From assembly GCA_037179335.1 (NCBI GenBank), contig JAKZHN010000027.1, forward strand, positions 124,001 to 188,000: a stretch of 64,000 bases of DNA, given 5' to 3'. The notes beneath the pieces are model-generated. The model was not told the DNA's origin, did not search any database, and worked only from the letters and a program-made list of their open reading frames with translations. This stretch comes from Cyclaneusma minus. Its lineage: Eukaryota > Ascomycota > Leotiomycetes > Marthamycetales > Marthamycetaceae. The first letter of the stretch is position 1. Each line of letters begins with the position of its first letter. The position numbers were made by a program, and so were the translations under genes. Below, piece by piece: positions 25,126 through 38,500 of this stretch.

Positions 25126-25248
25126 GATGAAGGACATGTAGTTATTTACATGGAATCTGTTCGAGGACAAACGCTCAAAGAGCGCTGGAACTTTCTAAGT
25201 GATGTCGAAAAGACCAAAGTTTGTGGTGAGCTCGTGATAAGCGCTTGA
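25126..25248 (+). pseudogene. APH/phosphotransferase-family fragment
   Basis: One frame reads GHVVIYMESVRGQTLKERWN, then FLSDVEKTKVCGEL. Fungal aminoglycoside-phosphotransferase-like proteins have this stretch after the hinge (YMEyIxGxTLeexW..L). A TAG in the preceding sequence (near 25,067) and lack of the HxD/DxE catalytic part mark it as a relic. It may share a past insertion with the neighbouring alpha-galactosidase relic; nothing else of the gene is seen. Confidence 0.45.
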
Positions 25249-25962
25249 TTGATCCCCAATCGTTGCTTCATGTTTGCATTACCCCGCTTCTTCAACATCA
25301 CCCCCACGCTGAGCTTGTTCAGTTCCGTTTGGAAGATGGAGGACCACTGTTTTCATCATAACTCATGCAAGTGCGCTCAAGATCCCGGGATCCTCGAGTT
25401 CTCCATGCGCCAACAAGACAGCCTGACAGGCCATCCGTGAGGCTAACTCGAGCAGGGGTCAGTCCAGTCTGTTGGTTCTCATTCTGTCATTCATCACCCG
25501 TGCATACATACCTACATCTAACATCGTCCCATTTTGGATGCGATCTCCGCCCCCTCGCAGCCTCGCCTCACTTTGGCGCTTCGCATTTCCTAGTTCGCCC
25601 GTGACCGGTGCATGTTGCCTATTATTCTGCATGCTGCCTGCTCATCGAGCTTTCATTGCCTATGGGCGCCACCTCGCCATGTCTGTTAGTATGAGTCACA
25701 ACGGGCCGCGGCCTCGGATTGAACGGACCGGATGGTTTGGACTATGCCAACCCTTGAATTCACACTTTGCAATTTGCATATCCCACTCTAAAAATCCTAC
25801 TCTGCGTTCCACGCCCGCCTCTGCGGCGCCAGCGAGACCTCTCCTATAAAAGAACCCGTCAACCTCCGACCTCGAAATCACACTTACCCCAGCACCCCTC
25901 CTCGGCCCTTTTTCTCGACCTCAACCTCCACGCCCAATCTCCAACACCCACTCGTCCTCACC
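25249..25962. other. Leader and promoter of the 183-aa orphan gene
   Basis: No gene recognised. The last 120 nt are rich in CCxCxAC runs before the ATG at 25963 and read as a typical fungal 5' leader; a CTATAAAAGAA TATA-like site lies at 25,843-25,853. Confidence 0.45.
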
Positions 25963-26575
25963 ATGTCTGACTTCCTCGATAAGTCCGACTCTGGTAAAAG
26001 ACCCATCTACCTAGCATGCTTCCGAGAGCCAGGCAGATTCCAGCGCCAGCATTTCGCCATCTTCGTTCCATATCTGGCCAAAGCGCATCGCGGAACCCTT
26101 ATTCACGTCACTGGGGGACCGACGCGTGGCTACACTGTCGAGTTCAAGCGCAACAGTGAGCCCGAGACCTGGCCTGAGGAAGGCAGGAGATGCGAGGCCA
26201 TCATTCCCATCGGAGAATTCGATTTTTACCACTTCGTCGATTGGACCAGAAAGGGTGTCTATGGAGACTCCGTTCCGACCAACAACCTCGAGAGAGCTGC
26301 GCTTTGGATCGAGGCGCCTCGCCCCAGTGAAAGCCTCAATGCTCCAGTCAACGACGTGAGTGAATGCTAGATTTTGCATCTCTCAGTCAGGTACATATAC
26401 TAATGGTTTGGCTCAGACTACTAACCGTCGCTCCCAAGAGTGGACGGTGGACTATGTTCGTCACCTCTATGACCTTAACTATCTCACTGAGTCTGCCGTC
26501 GCAAAAGTGGAGCAGCAGCGAGATCCCCCTCGCTATGGAATCAACATCATTGCGCCTCGGCCAGTTGGTAGTTGA
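25963..26575 (+). CDS. Small hypothetical protein (183 aa)
   Basis: Exon 1 25963-26355, a 61-nt phase-0 intron (GTGAGT...GCTCAG), exon 2 26417-26575. The ATG context CACCATGTC is good and a TATA-like box lies about 110 nt upstream. The protein has no signal peptide or membrane span. Visible blocks are RPIYLACFREPGRFQRQHFA, GTLIHVTGGPTRGYTVEF and, after the intron, EWTVDYVRHLYDLNYL. Small fungal proteins of unknown function with an 'HxA-I-F...G-IIHVxG' core look similar, but I cannot name a family with confidence. The join preserves frame and composition, so the gene itself is likely real. Confidence 0.75.
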
Positions 26576-28757
26576 GCTGGCACTTGGCTAGGATCTGTCG
26601 TGAGACCGGAAGATAGGCAATACCCAAGTGCTAATCGAGGGATTTCGCGGGACGGGCTGGGCTCTCTACTACCGTAGGATTTCTTTACAGTGTGGCTTTC
26701 TCACCGTTGCTTTCAGGGTGCATTACTTTGTTCAATTTTTTGGGGTTTGATGTATATGCAAATACCTAGATACTTGGCGATAAACACAGCAAGTTGAAAG
26801 ATCCAAAACAAAGCTCTGGATATGGCTTTTGAATCTTCCTGGTCTGTTGGATACGCCTATCTACTAGCCACTCAGGATATCTTCCAACTACGATCAGACT
26901 CGATACTACAAGACCAATTACGACACCAACTTCGAGAATACTCAAGAGACGAGTTACAGAGGGCATAGGCCCAAATCGAAAGCCTCCGAGCCACGCCCTG
27001 CCCTCTGTAGTTCTTCTCGTAGTCCATCTCGTACCTGGCTTCGTACTTGGTCTCGTAGTAGTGAGTCCGGTTCTTCCAAGTACGTTGGACCATCCCTGGT
27101 GACCATTTAGAATACAATCTCAGATCCACACCCAACACCCACCAGCTGAGTCAATCCTAGGTACCCACTTTTCCGCCAGTCTGGACTTGCACTACTCCGT
27201 CGAAAGCGAATACAGCCAAGACAGACCCCGATTTCACAAAGACTATTAGCTGTTCGACGATGCCACGGACTACCTGTACACTGTAGCCCAGTCTCTTCAA
27301 AACTAAGAAGCTTGGATCCGCGTCTAGGCTACTCGTGCCAAAACACGAGAAGAGGCAGGGCTTGCATGCTTGCATGCCCTGTTTGATGGACTGCCCGACT
27401 GATGGAGCCGTTGCCACACCATCTCAGCAGCCGCTCGCCTAGTTTTCATACATCGAGTCTCCAGCCACGACTGGTCACGAACCTTGCCATTCATACATCA
27501 TCGCCCTATTTCCACATGGTTGAAAATCCTTCAAATCGTGCCGTTGTTGTCGGGACGATAAGGACGTCAGGACATCACGTGGGACCACGGGAGCCCTGCC
27601 GACTGCGGCAGCTACCAGCGTCAAACTCCGCGGGCAGGGGACTAGATAGCTACGGGAGGGAGCGCCGACGGCCTCCTTCTCCTTCATAGGTAGGTACCAC
27701 TTCAAAATTCATGGACATGTACCTAGTGATCTCACACAAAACCAACCACGCAGCGAACACACAATCAACAATCCAACATCCACTATCCGGGCAGTGAACA
27801 GCTTCCGTCTCTCAATTTGGGCTAAGATGCAGGCAGCTTTCTATTAACGCACTTATAAACAGCACCAGCCAAAAGACCCTGGCGCAAAGAGCTAGCTATC
27901 TGCTACCAGGGACTCAACACGCTACCGTCGAATCCCATGGCAAACCACAGAAAAGCCCAGTTGGAAAAACACACACTATACCGCCCCATGGCCGGCACCC
28001 TCGAACCAATCCCAGAGAACCCAGCAAGCGGCCGCTAAGATCCAGAAAGAATGGCAGATCAGTCATGGGTCCGTCTCGGAGCAACGCCGAAAATGGAAAC
28101 TAAAGACAGCACGTCCACTCCTTCCAGCTACTCATCCAGCCGGGTCTTCCAGTTCCATCCCAGCCTTTCCTTGAAAAGAAATTTGTATTAACACGCCCCC
28201 GTCAGCAAGAAAGGTACAAAAGGGCTCCAGAGCGCATGCAGAGATGAAAGACACGCAACGGTCAATCTCGGAAAGTCGTAGTAAACGCGTAAGTGAATGC
28301 GCCTGCGCCAGCCCCGCCGATGAGTGCTGCCATTTTTTGTCCCGTCCCTTTGGAATTCCATTTTCCCTTCCCGGGGTCTCATCTCTTTGTACTGATTGAT
28401 GAAACGAATTTTTTTTTCCAATTTGTAGAATGTCAAAGGAAGCAACGAAAACCGTGATGAGCCGACCCGTTGCGGGTCCCCGATGCGCCACCGGGCCGAG
28501 ACGAACGCCGAAGTATGAATATTTCAAAAGCAAGCAATCTTGTGGACCTGAGATGGCGAGGAAAGAGCATTCATTGCTGCTCAGCTCTCCGCCAGTCTCT
28601 TGCCTCCATCCACGGTTGAACAATTTCCATCCCTCATGATCAATTCTTGCTGTGAGCCAACATATCAGCACTGCAGGCTGAGATGCATCCGCAGGTAGTT
28701 TACACATGCCGAAAATTCTCGAATGCCTCTACCTGCGGATTTGCGCACCACCGCAAC
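26576..28757. other. Gene-free region between orphan gene and vosA
   Basis: About 2.2 kb with no recognisable gene. Around 26,990-27,060 the CTCGTA(G/C) motif repeats irregularly (translated YETKYEARYEMDYEKNY on the minus strand), a low-complexity patch. 28,130-28,757 is probably the 3' untranslated region and terminator of the velvet gene. Confidence 0.4.
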
Positions 28758-30455
28758 CTACGAGCCATATTCGATCAACTCAGGCGAGATATTCGGGTTC
28801 TCGATAGACTCGTGAACCGAGTGAACCGACTCGGCTTCAGTGCTGTCGTTCCGACTTACACTATTTCGGCTACCGTTGTTGTTCGTCTTGGCTTGGTACG
28901 GCGAAGCTGAGTGGGGAGGTGCCATGGCATTGTTCATCGGGTCGACAGGCCCTTGCGAATTCGACATTTGCGTACTCAACATGGGCAGCGTGCTGTTGCC
29001 GTAAGTTCGTTCTCGGGGGTGGTGAGGCATGCTGAGTGTGGGTGCAGTCTGAGATGCCGGCTGGACTGTCTGCTGCGAGTGCTGAGATGTGGGCTGTTGT
29101 CCTGCATGCTGCGGATATTGCGGCGAGTATGTCGGTTGCTGCGTATATCTGTTTGCTCCGTAGTTGGAAGAGTACATGGGTAGCGAGGAGCGTTGGTGGT
29201 ATGATGTGTCAAGGGGAGATATATTGTGGTCAAGGGGGATCTGATTGCTGGCGGGCCGACCCGTAAAATATGGGGATTCGCGCGTGTGTGGACTTTGAGT
29301 TGGGATGTTTGTTGGGTACATCGACTGCTGTGCCGAGGAATGGCCATAGCTGGCGTATGATTGAGGATTCGAGTACGTGAAATTGCCGTTTTCTTGGGCA
29401 AAGCTCTGTCCGGCACCACCATTGTACACTTGCGGTTGAGCGTAACTGCCGGTGTACTGCGCATGGCCATCAGAGGCCGTTCTTTGCCGCTTGCGTCGGT
29501 CGTCGTCTTGATACGTGCTATTGTATGAAGACACTGAGTTTATTCTCGAGCCGTGATTGGCGAACATTGAGTCCTGGCCACCAATCGAGCTTCGTGACCA
29601 TTGGCTTGATACACCGGCTGAAAGGGGCTCGCCTAGGACTGTTGCTGACGCCCTGCTCTCTGAGTCACGCTCCTCGCGAGACGGGGGTGTTTGCTGCTCC
29701 ATACCTGCCTGCTCGTTTCGACGTGCCGCTGTGTTGTAATGTCGCGGTTCGTAATCGTCGGATGCAGGCCCACGCTTCCGCAACATCGCCCGTGGTTCTT
29801 TCCGCAGTCGAAGTCTTACTCCTTGGTCGCTGAACGATCGGGTCAGGAAAGTGGACTCCTGCATACCAGGGAAATTCTTCGTTGCGTGTACTGTGAAAAC
29901 ATGGGAATCCGTGGTCTTGATGAGATGCACAACATTGCCCTCCATCTGGTAGAGGCTGAAACGCAGTCTGAAAAAGCCTTCATGTTTGACTGACAAGTCG
30001 CCAAATACGAAAAAGCCGCCATCTTGATTGTCAGCATCTTTCAGTCGGTGCAGCGAAGACACGAGAGTACCGGTCAGGGCGTTTCTGATGGCTTCGGATT
30101 GTTCTGATTTAATGGTCAAGCGGTCCTCTTCGAGTTCAAGGAGCGAGCATGACATGAAGAAGTAGGGACCTATAACTCATGTCAGCAGGCTCGTCTTTCA
30201 AAAAGGACAAAGACAGTACTCTGAAGATAGGTTCCGCCTGGATCATTTTCATTCTTCACTTTGAGCTGAACGATGGGTGGTGGGTCGACGGGTTTGCGAT
30301 CTGCTCCGAAGTCAGCCTTGATCCGCCTCTCAATGGGAGTGAAAATGAAGGTCGCAGGTACCCGTACCCTTCTCCTTGCCAAGGGCAACCCGAGCCGCTA
30401 CGGGTTCCTGGCGAATCTTCAAGTCATAGCATCGGCTGTCGTCGAGAATTTGCAT
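28758..30455 (-). CDS. vosA: Velvet-family developmental regulator, VosA-like
   Basis: Three exons: 30455-30368, 30300-30220 and 30169-28758 (introns 67 and 50 nt) give 526 aa. Velvet proteins are fungal transcription factors with an NF-kB-like fold that coordinate sporulation, spore trehalose and secondary metabolism, VosA mainly with VelB. The velvet domain covers about residues 10-182: YDLKIRQEP, GKEKDRKPVDPPPIVQL, NALTGTLVSSLHRLKD, FVFGDLSV, KNFPGMQESTFLTRSF and DQGVRLRLRKEPRA. The block order, and LTGTLVSSLHRLKD with KNFPGM.ESTFLTRSF, fit VosA better than VelB or VelC. A basic cluster RRKRQR at 281-286 is a likely nuclear signal. The rest is a Gln/Ser/Tyr/Pro-rich low-complexity tail. 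The ATG at 30455 gives the usual short lead before the domain. An additional upstream exon cannot be excluded. Confidence 0.85.
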
Positions 30456-33324
30456 GATCAGTCGATGTTCGCAACTGAGCCCAGTTGCCTTCTGCGTCCT
30501 TGAGCAATCTCCTTCCCAGTAAACGCACCTATCTAACACCTTGATACACCACTTTTCTGCGGATGCAAACTGGTGGGTGGATGAACTATTGTTCATGGAG
30601 AAGACCCGTATTTATGGGAACTCGTGAGCACCTTTTCTGGTCCGCTTAATCGTGGGTTGTGTGATCTGGCAATTAGGGCTCATCCTTTGGCCGTTGGCGA
30701 AAGGTTGAGTAAGAAAATTTTCAGATAAATTGAATGAGTCCAGGTCTGCGATTGGTTTCGTGGAGAGCAGAAAAGCGGGAAAGAGCGGGGGGCGTCTTTG
30801 GGTAGAAATGTGTTCGGTCTGGTATTGATGAGACGTATGCTGAACCAAGAATCTGTGAAAGCGGCTAATGGTTTCTGGAGAGTCGAGTCGGGTATGGTGC
30901 GATTTCGCAACCTGTTAGCTCAAATGACAAGGCTGCAGAGCGTCCCTCTAGTGACTCTTCGTCCGAAAGCTGGTTGTGCTAAGGTAACTCGACCCTGGCG
31001 GGGAAACCTCTAACACAGCCGCCGTTGGTTTGGGGAGCGCTCCTGCGTTAGTAGGCTGGGTGCACTGCTGTCAAAGCTGCGATATGGCTCGATTTGGATT
31101 CGGGTCCCAGACTTTGCGGTGGTCTGGTCCGCAGCAGGGGAGGGGTAGACGAAAGAGCCTGGCCGCAAGAAAGAGTTCAAGCCGAGCGTCAGGCCTGCTG
31201 GCAGTGGGAGTAGTGGAATAGCAGAATCAGATACAAGAATACGACGACACTGGCGGCCGTCGACAACGATGGTGCTACAAGATGGGGCGAGAGATGTGAG
31301 TGGAGCGGGGAGAGAGGCAGAGCCGGCTTCCTAAATGATCTTGGACTCGACTTGATTGGACTGCCAGACGGGGTCTGTGTAAGGCCTGGCAGGCACGAAT
31401 CAAGGGCAGGCAGGCGCGGATGGCAGCGTCTGTGAGGAGTGAGGTCTTGGGCTGGTGCGGGTGGAGGGCGATGATTGCTCGGATCTCGAAGCAAACGAAA
31501 TTCGGCCGATCCGCTTAGACTTTCTCCCTTTCTGCAGACGGCTGCTATCGACGTCGAAGTTGGGAGGTCAAACACCAGGCCCGGGGATGCGAGCACATGC
31601 AGAAACGGGGAAAAGTGCTCGCGGCCAAAAGTCAAGTAGGTTCGAATTACGCTCCCGCCCCAAAGCTTGTCCAACACCATGCCCCCGGCGAGTCAATATC
31701 TAAACCGGGCCAGAACCAGGAGGCCGAGGAGCCTAGCACCGGGCAGAATGGATATGTGCAGGAGAAAACGTGCAGAGGAAAAGTGTGCAGAATGGAAAGA
31801 GAGAGAGAGAGAGCATGCGAGAACAAGACTGCTGCCTGCTGCACACGTACAGGCTTCGCAACAGCAGCACGGCCGTAATGCTGCGGGTCGATTTGGCGGC
31901 TTGAGAGGTTGTTGGTGGTGCTTGGACAGAGTTTGGCGACGGCGGGTGGTTGGCTGGGCGGAAGTTTCAGTCTGCTTTGAGTTTGGGCGGCAGTCGCCAA
32001 TCTTGCGCAACTCCAGCAAAGCTTCCCAGTTGCACACGCCAGAATCGCCGGCAGAGTTTGCGCGGAGTGGCACGCAGGGAAGCTCTGAGCAGCGTTGGCG
32101 CAGCCACTGCCGACGCCAGCCACGGTCCATGCAGGAATTTCGAGGGTGCGCTCGGCGCACTCCAGCAGCGCGATGTCCGCCAGACCCGCCAACAACCTGG
32201 GCCGACGACGACGGGGAGAACGGCTGCCAGAAGTCGCTCACATCCACGGGAAGCAGCGATCCCTTCCGAAGCAAATGGCAAGGCAACATCGCCTTCTCAA
32301 GCCCTGCGCCTCGTATCGGTGCAAACGCGCTTCACCACGGCCGGGTCTCGCCCAATAACCAGCAGAGGATGCAGAGGAGGGCGCTGCGGATCGTGCATAA
32401 ATTGCTTTCTCCCAACACGCAAGAGAGTCCAACAGCTTCGACCAGCTGTGTTAGTCTGTGACGGCGCTCGGGGCTGCCACTACCATGCTGCCGCGCTGTC
32501 GCTTGCCGAAGCGATGCGGACGAGAGAGCCGGGGGAGCGAGTGCCAAGTCAAAGCGACGAGCGACAACATGTGCAGCGAGAATAGCAGCGGCTGAGAGCT
32601 GGATATGTTGGACTGGAAACTGCTGCCAGCTGTTCGAGTGAAGGACGGGCATGAAGCGGAGAATCCGAGTCCAGAAGCAGAGGCGACCCACCCACCACCG
32701 TGCACGAAGCACGTCCAACATCCAAATGTGCCTACCCGATGACTTATTGCTAACACGCATGCTAAGAAGACGACAGAAGTGGCATGTGAGATCCACTGTC
32801 CGCGAGGATGGCGCCCGTTCGCTATATCCGGAGATGGCACTCTGTTCCTAGATGCCCTTTCTGACACCAGGTTTTCTCTTTCCGCTGCACCAGATATGGA
32901 CGTCTAGCATGTCCATATATGCACTGCGACCCTGCCGAGGAGGCTCACACACGCGACCCCTCCTGTCGCTTCCCCTGAACCCGTCAAGTCCCTCAGCTCT
33001 GCTCTGCTCTGCTGAATTGACCATGTGCGTCATCACGAGAAAGGAAAATGCATCAGTGCTTCTGCAGCCGAAGGCATCGATTGATGATGCAAATGGCACT
33101 TGCAAGAAGTAAGGCGTCGTTGGGACTTGCTTTGCACCCATTTCTTTTGTGGCTTAGCATGAACTCGCTGCCTCCCACATGCCGATGGCGGCGTGGAGAA
33201 GATGGCTTGTTCGCGCCCTCCCCCCCCTCGAATCTCGATCCTTCATCTATTCTCCAACTCTGAAAAGCCTGCTCTCCACCTGGGCTGGTTCGTCTGCGGC
33301 CTGCCACAACTTAACCATCCTTTA
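30456..33324. other. Long gene-free region upstream of vosA
   Basis: About 2.9 kb of balanced composition. Several overlapping ORFs of 80-264 codons occur on both strands at 31.2-32.6 kb, but they are Arg/Ser/Ala-rich mirror frames with no domain or intron pattern. A (GA)n run sits at 31,799-31,813. Long promoters and leaders are common for velvet genes, so this is most likely regulatory or transcribed leader. The AT block begins immediately after it. Confidence 0.45.
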
Positions 33325-33412
33325 CTCGTGCGGTTCATAAGTATAAGATTTCCTATTTGAGTTCGGGTGCTTAAGTAATAAAAAGCTTTAACCACCCCAT
33401 TAAAAATCTAAA
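33325..33412 (+). repeat. Left terminal inverted repeat
   Basis: Matches the complement of 44,138-44,225 at most positions, with differences mostly C/T or G/A, as RIP would leave. The inner edge is approximate. Confidence 0.75.
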
Positions 33413-35297
33413 TAATTATATCCAGCCAGCCAATGGCAAACTGCTATTTTAAGGCTTAATTTCCAAAATTGCAAAAGCTGACTTTTTTATTCTAATTTAG
33501 TTACTATTTACACTTTAAATTCAAATATTTAAAATAGCTGTTTTTAAATTTAAATTATTTTTTATTTATAAATAGTCTAGCGTTTTTTTTGATAAAATTA
33601 AAGCTAATAGTATTTCCAAATTTATTTAATATTTTTTTTACCGCCAATACTCTTTTATTTTTAAATATCGCTTTAAATTTAAAAACAAAATGCAATTCGA
33701 TAAAAATAGCAAAATGGGCATTATTTTTATTAGTTTTTATAAGCGCCTGGACAAAACAAAGATTTTGGAATTGCGTAGCAAAAAAATCGCGGATTTTATA
33801 TATATTTTTTTTAATTGGGTAACTAAAATTTAAAAAAAAAATTATAGCTTTATAGAAACAATTTAAAAAGGGGAGATTTATAAATATCAAGGGATTTAAA
33901 TAGGCCGATAGGGATGGCCAATATTATAAAGGCCAATTTATAATGCAGATTTTTAAAAAGAAAATAGTTTTAAATAGGTATAAAAAAATAGAAAGCCTAT
34001 TATAATAAAAACGAAGCTTGAAATACTAAGGGTAAAAAATGAGCCAAAGGGGGAGGATAAGCCGGCTAAAAAGGTTAAAAAAAAGAAATTAAAAAAGAAA
34101 ATAATAATTAAATAAAACAATATACTTTATTTTATTTTTAAATTTATTTAAATTATATTTATAATATTGGCTGTTTTAATTGTAAATGTAAAATTATAAA
34201 AACTTAATTGTAAATTTAATTTTAGATTTTTTTAAACTTTTTTTAATTTTTTTGGCCAAAATTTAAATAGCTTGTAAATAATTTTATTAAATTAGTTATT
34301 TTGCCAATTGTTTTTAAAATAATTTATAGCCCGATTCTTTTTTTTACTTGCTGGCATTATTGGAAATAAAGTAATTAAGCTTTTTTTAAAAATAGCTAAA
34401 GAATTTTTTAATTAAATATATATCCAGAAAATTGATTGGCTAATATATAATTCTTTTAATTCTTTTTTAACTGCAATATTTACCAAAAAGCGGTAAGTTT
34501 TTGCATATAGGCTAATATTATTATTAATAAAAATTACCTTTTTTCCTAAATTGGCATGTTTTATAGCTTTATAATAGGGATAAAGCCAATTTAAAAAAAT
34601 TGCTTTTTATAAATATACTAATTAATGCTATTTGTTTTGCTTGAAATTTTGGCTTTAGTATATAAAATTGCAATTAGTTTTTTAAATAATTTTTATATTT
34701 TACTTTTTTTTAAAAGGCTTTTTTGCTAGAATATTTTGCCTTTTTTGCTTTTAAGCCTTTTTCTAGGCCTTTTTATTTAAAAAAAAATATTTAGTTTTTT
34801 TATATATTGGTATTTAAAAATGCTAGGGATTTTTGCTTTTATTTATTGCTTTAAAGCCTTTTTATTAAAATGGGCTTGAATTTTTTCTATTTTTTTTTGA
34901 TAATTGCTATTGGCTTTTTTTAATTAAAAAACCCCGGCTTTCAAATATAAATTGGTTTATTAATAATAAAGTCTAAAATTATAATTTCCAATACTATAAT
35001 GGAAAATTTAATAGATTTAGCAAATTTGGTATAATTTAAAATTGAAATTCTATATAAGGCAAATATCTTATATTTTTTATATAAATGCTAATAATTAATT
35101 ATTATTTATTTATAATTATTTAAATAATAGATTATTTATTTCGCCAATATTATAAAAAGTTTTATCTAAGCAAATATAAATTATTTTATTATTTATTTTT
35201 TTAAAATACTTTTTGCATAGCAAACTCTATCCCGTTTAATAATATTATTTGAATATAGCTTATTTTAAATGGTGTTTTTACCAATATCCTTTGGATA

Positions 35298-35523
35298 TAT
35301 TACACGGGGCCGAGAAAAATGCCCTGCGAGTATATTATAAAGCATATGCGCTAAAAATACGCAAAAAATAAGCATTGCTTATTAAAAAAGCTAAGCAAGG
35401 CTTTTAATATATAATACTTAAATATTGCTATTTTTATTTAAAAAAAGCAATAGCTATTTTTTATGGCTAAAAATATATATAATATATTTATATTTGCTAA
35501 TTCATTTTTAATTATTATAATAA
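35298..35523 (+). repeat. 5' LTR
   Basis: Begins TATTACACGGGGCCGAG and ends TATTATAATAA. It aligns throughout with 43,239-43,467 and with the LTR at 7,042-7,253. Confidence 0.82.
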
Positions 35524-38500
35524 AATAGCTGTTTTTATTTTAAAAAGCAATAATTTGGCAAAATAATAATTATTTAATTTACCAATTGCAAATTTAACAA
35601 TAATTCTATTTATAAAAATTCTATTAAAAGCTTTGAAAATCAATTTCATTTAATTTTTAAAAAGATAAATATTAATAGCAATATTAGCAAAATTTGTGCG
35701 CCAAATTAAAAAAATATATTTAATAAAGGCAGCAATGCATTTATTAATAATATTAATAAAAACGCTGCCAATATTAATAATTAAAAACAATTTAATAATT
35801 TTTTCGCTTTAAGCCAAAAATTATTTAATAGTCTTTTTTAGCCAAATAGTTAATTTATTAATAGAAATTAGCCTAACTAAATTTAAAATTAAAGCGCCCC
35901 TGCCAAAAATATAATATTACTGCGCAAAGGCAAAGCCAATTAAGCGCTTATTTTTAAAGGCCAAGCCAATTTAAATTTTAAAAACTTGAAAGCCATTTAA
36001 TAAATTATCTGCAAATTTTAAAAAATGAAATTGCCAAATTAAAAGCAAAGCTTGCGATTTTTTGCCGCAGATGCAGTTTTTTTAATTTTAATTCTAATAA
36101 TAGCCAATTAGCTATTAAAAGATTTTATGCATTTAAAAGTCTTTGCATGCTAAATATTAAGTTAAATTATATATATAATATATACAAATATTATAAATAG
36201 TTTAATCGCTTGCAAAATTATTTTAATATATAATTTTATTTTTTCTCTTTGAAAAATAATATAATTTATATTCGCCGCGCTTTAATTACATTTAAAAATT
36301 GTATATATATTATATAGCAATATTATTAAATAAATTAGAAATTAGAAAAAAGATTATAAAAAATTAAAAAAATTTATTATTAAATGCAATAAATGCAAAG
36401 CAATAATATATATTATATACAATAGATTAATTTGCTAAAAGAATTTAAAAAACAATAACAACAATTAAAAAAAATTAGTAAAAATAAAACTTTTGCTTTT
36501 TTATATAGAAAATATATTTTCTATATTTTCTAATAATTAATTAATTTTTAAACTTTGCAATAATATTAAATAAACTTTTATTTTTCAATAAAGCATTTAA
36601 TTATAAATTAGCATTTAATATATATTTAATATAGCCGGCAATATTAAATGCAAAAATAAATTTAATTTAAAATTTAAAATTTAAAATATATTCAATACAA
36701 ATAATTTAGAAAAGCATTATAATAATTATAAAGGATTATAAAATCCGTATAATACTTTAAATAATAATGCAGTAATTTAATACCAATTTAATTGCAAAAG
36801 CAAAAAAAATCAATAATGCGGCCAAAATCAATATTAGCTTTTTTTTTATTTTGAATACGGCTTTAAGCAATATAGTATATTTAGTTTCATTTATAAAAAA
36901 AAACAATTGCAAAATGCCTAAATATATAATTTACAATTGCAAATAATCCAATAATAAAATATATATTTTAAATAGCAATAGCTTTAATAATTGCAAAAAA
37001 TAAAAAGACCAATTGCGTAAAAATAGGTCTAATTGTAATCGCGATTATAATAATTATAATTAAAGCTTATTTTTAAGAACTGCGAATAAGAATTCCAATT
37101 CCGTGAATTATAAGCAAAAATATTATAATAGCGAAAAAAAAGAATTGCTAGTAATTGCCCATTCTAATGATTTTTCTATAGAATAAAAGCGTATAATAGT
37201 CAATTATTTAATTGCAATTAATATTTAAAATATAATTTCTATTTTTGTTTTTATTAACAATAAATTAAAGAAAAATTTCATATTAATAGCATTTGCGAAA
37301 AAAAAACAAATAAGTTAATATATATATATAATATTTATAAATTTGCTTTTTTAATAAAAAGTAAATAAAACTTAAATAGTGCTATAAAATCTTTATTAAA
37401 ATTTTTAATAATAAAAGCAATATAAAAAATAAAAGCATTAAAATATATAAAATATTTGCATATTTATATAATTTGCTTTTAAATATATTTTAATGTAGAC
37501 AAATAAACAATAAATATTATAATTAAATTAAAATCAGCTTTATATATAAAAGGAAAATTAAATATAAAATTATTTTTTAAAATAAATTAAATAAATTAAA
37601 AAAGCTAAATACAGTAATTTATATTTTAAATATAATAAATAGAAAACTATTATATACTAAATATTCTATATACAAAAATTAAAAATATAATATTAACTTA
37701 TACAAAATAGCATTAAGTAAAATAAATAGCAAGGTAATTTTTATAAAAGATGCTTTAAATTTAAATAAAAGCCCTATTAAATATATATTGGAAAAGCTAT
37801 TAAAATATTGGCAAAATAAAACTGGTTTTTAATATGCTTTGAAACCAATAAATTCCCAAATATTAAATGCATTTATAAAAAATATGCGGCAAAATTAAAA
37901 TTAAAATTAAAATAAAAAATCAAAATACAAAAGCTCAAAAAAACTAAGCCATTTTAATAATATTTTTAATATAAAAAAAGCTGATATATTGCCTATATAT
38001 TTTGAATAGAATTATATACTAAAAACTATACTAAATTTATTTTATTAATTTATTTATAAATTATTTAAAAACCAATTAGCAATATTAAAAAAATATTTAA
38101 ATAACGCTTTAGCAAAAAGCTAAATTTGCAAATTAAAAAACCTAATAAAAGTTTTTATATTATTTGTATTTAAAAAATCAATAGCTTGCGCTTATATATT
38201 TATTATAGAAAATTAAATAATTTTATTATTAAAAATTGCTATTTATTTTTGCTAATTAATAAATTTCTAGTAAAATTAAACAAAGCCAAAACTTTTATTA
38301 AATTAAATTTGAAAAATATATATTATGACATTTATATATAAAAAGAAAATGAAAAATAGCATTTTATATAAATTATAGCTATTTTTAATATTCAATAATA
38401 TTATTTAAATTGGCAAATACACCGGCTATATTTTAAATTTATATAAATATAGCATTTAGAAAATTTCTAAATATTATTATAATGGTTTATTTTAATAATA

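Noticed and set aside
26872..27138. Minus ORF with YETKYEARYEMDYEKNY-type repeats
   Set aside because: Low-complexity nucleotide repeat giving a repetitive peptide; no support for a gene.
31667..32461. 264-codon plus-strand ORF, with overlapping minus ORFs of 180-200 codons
   Set aside because: Arg/Ser/Pro-rich in every frame, mirrored on the other strand, with no domain or conserved start context; typical of chance ORFs in stop-poor sequence.
33555..33890. 111-codon AT-rich ORF as a real gene
   Set aside because: Composition is that of RIP debris (Lys/Asn/Phe/Ile only) within the transposon; at most a transposase relic.
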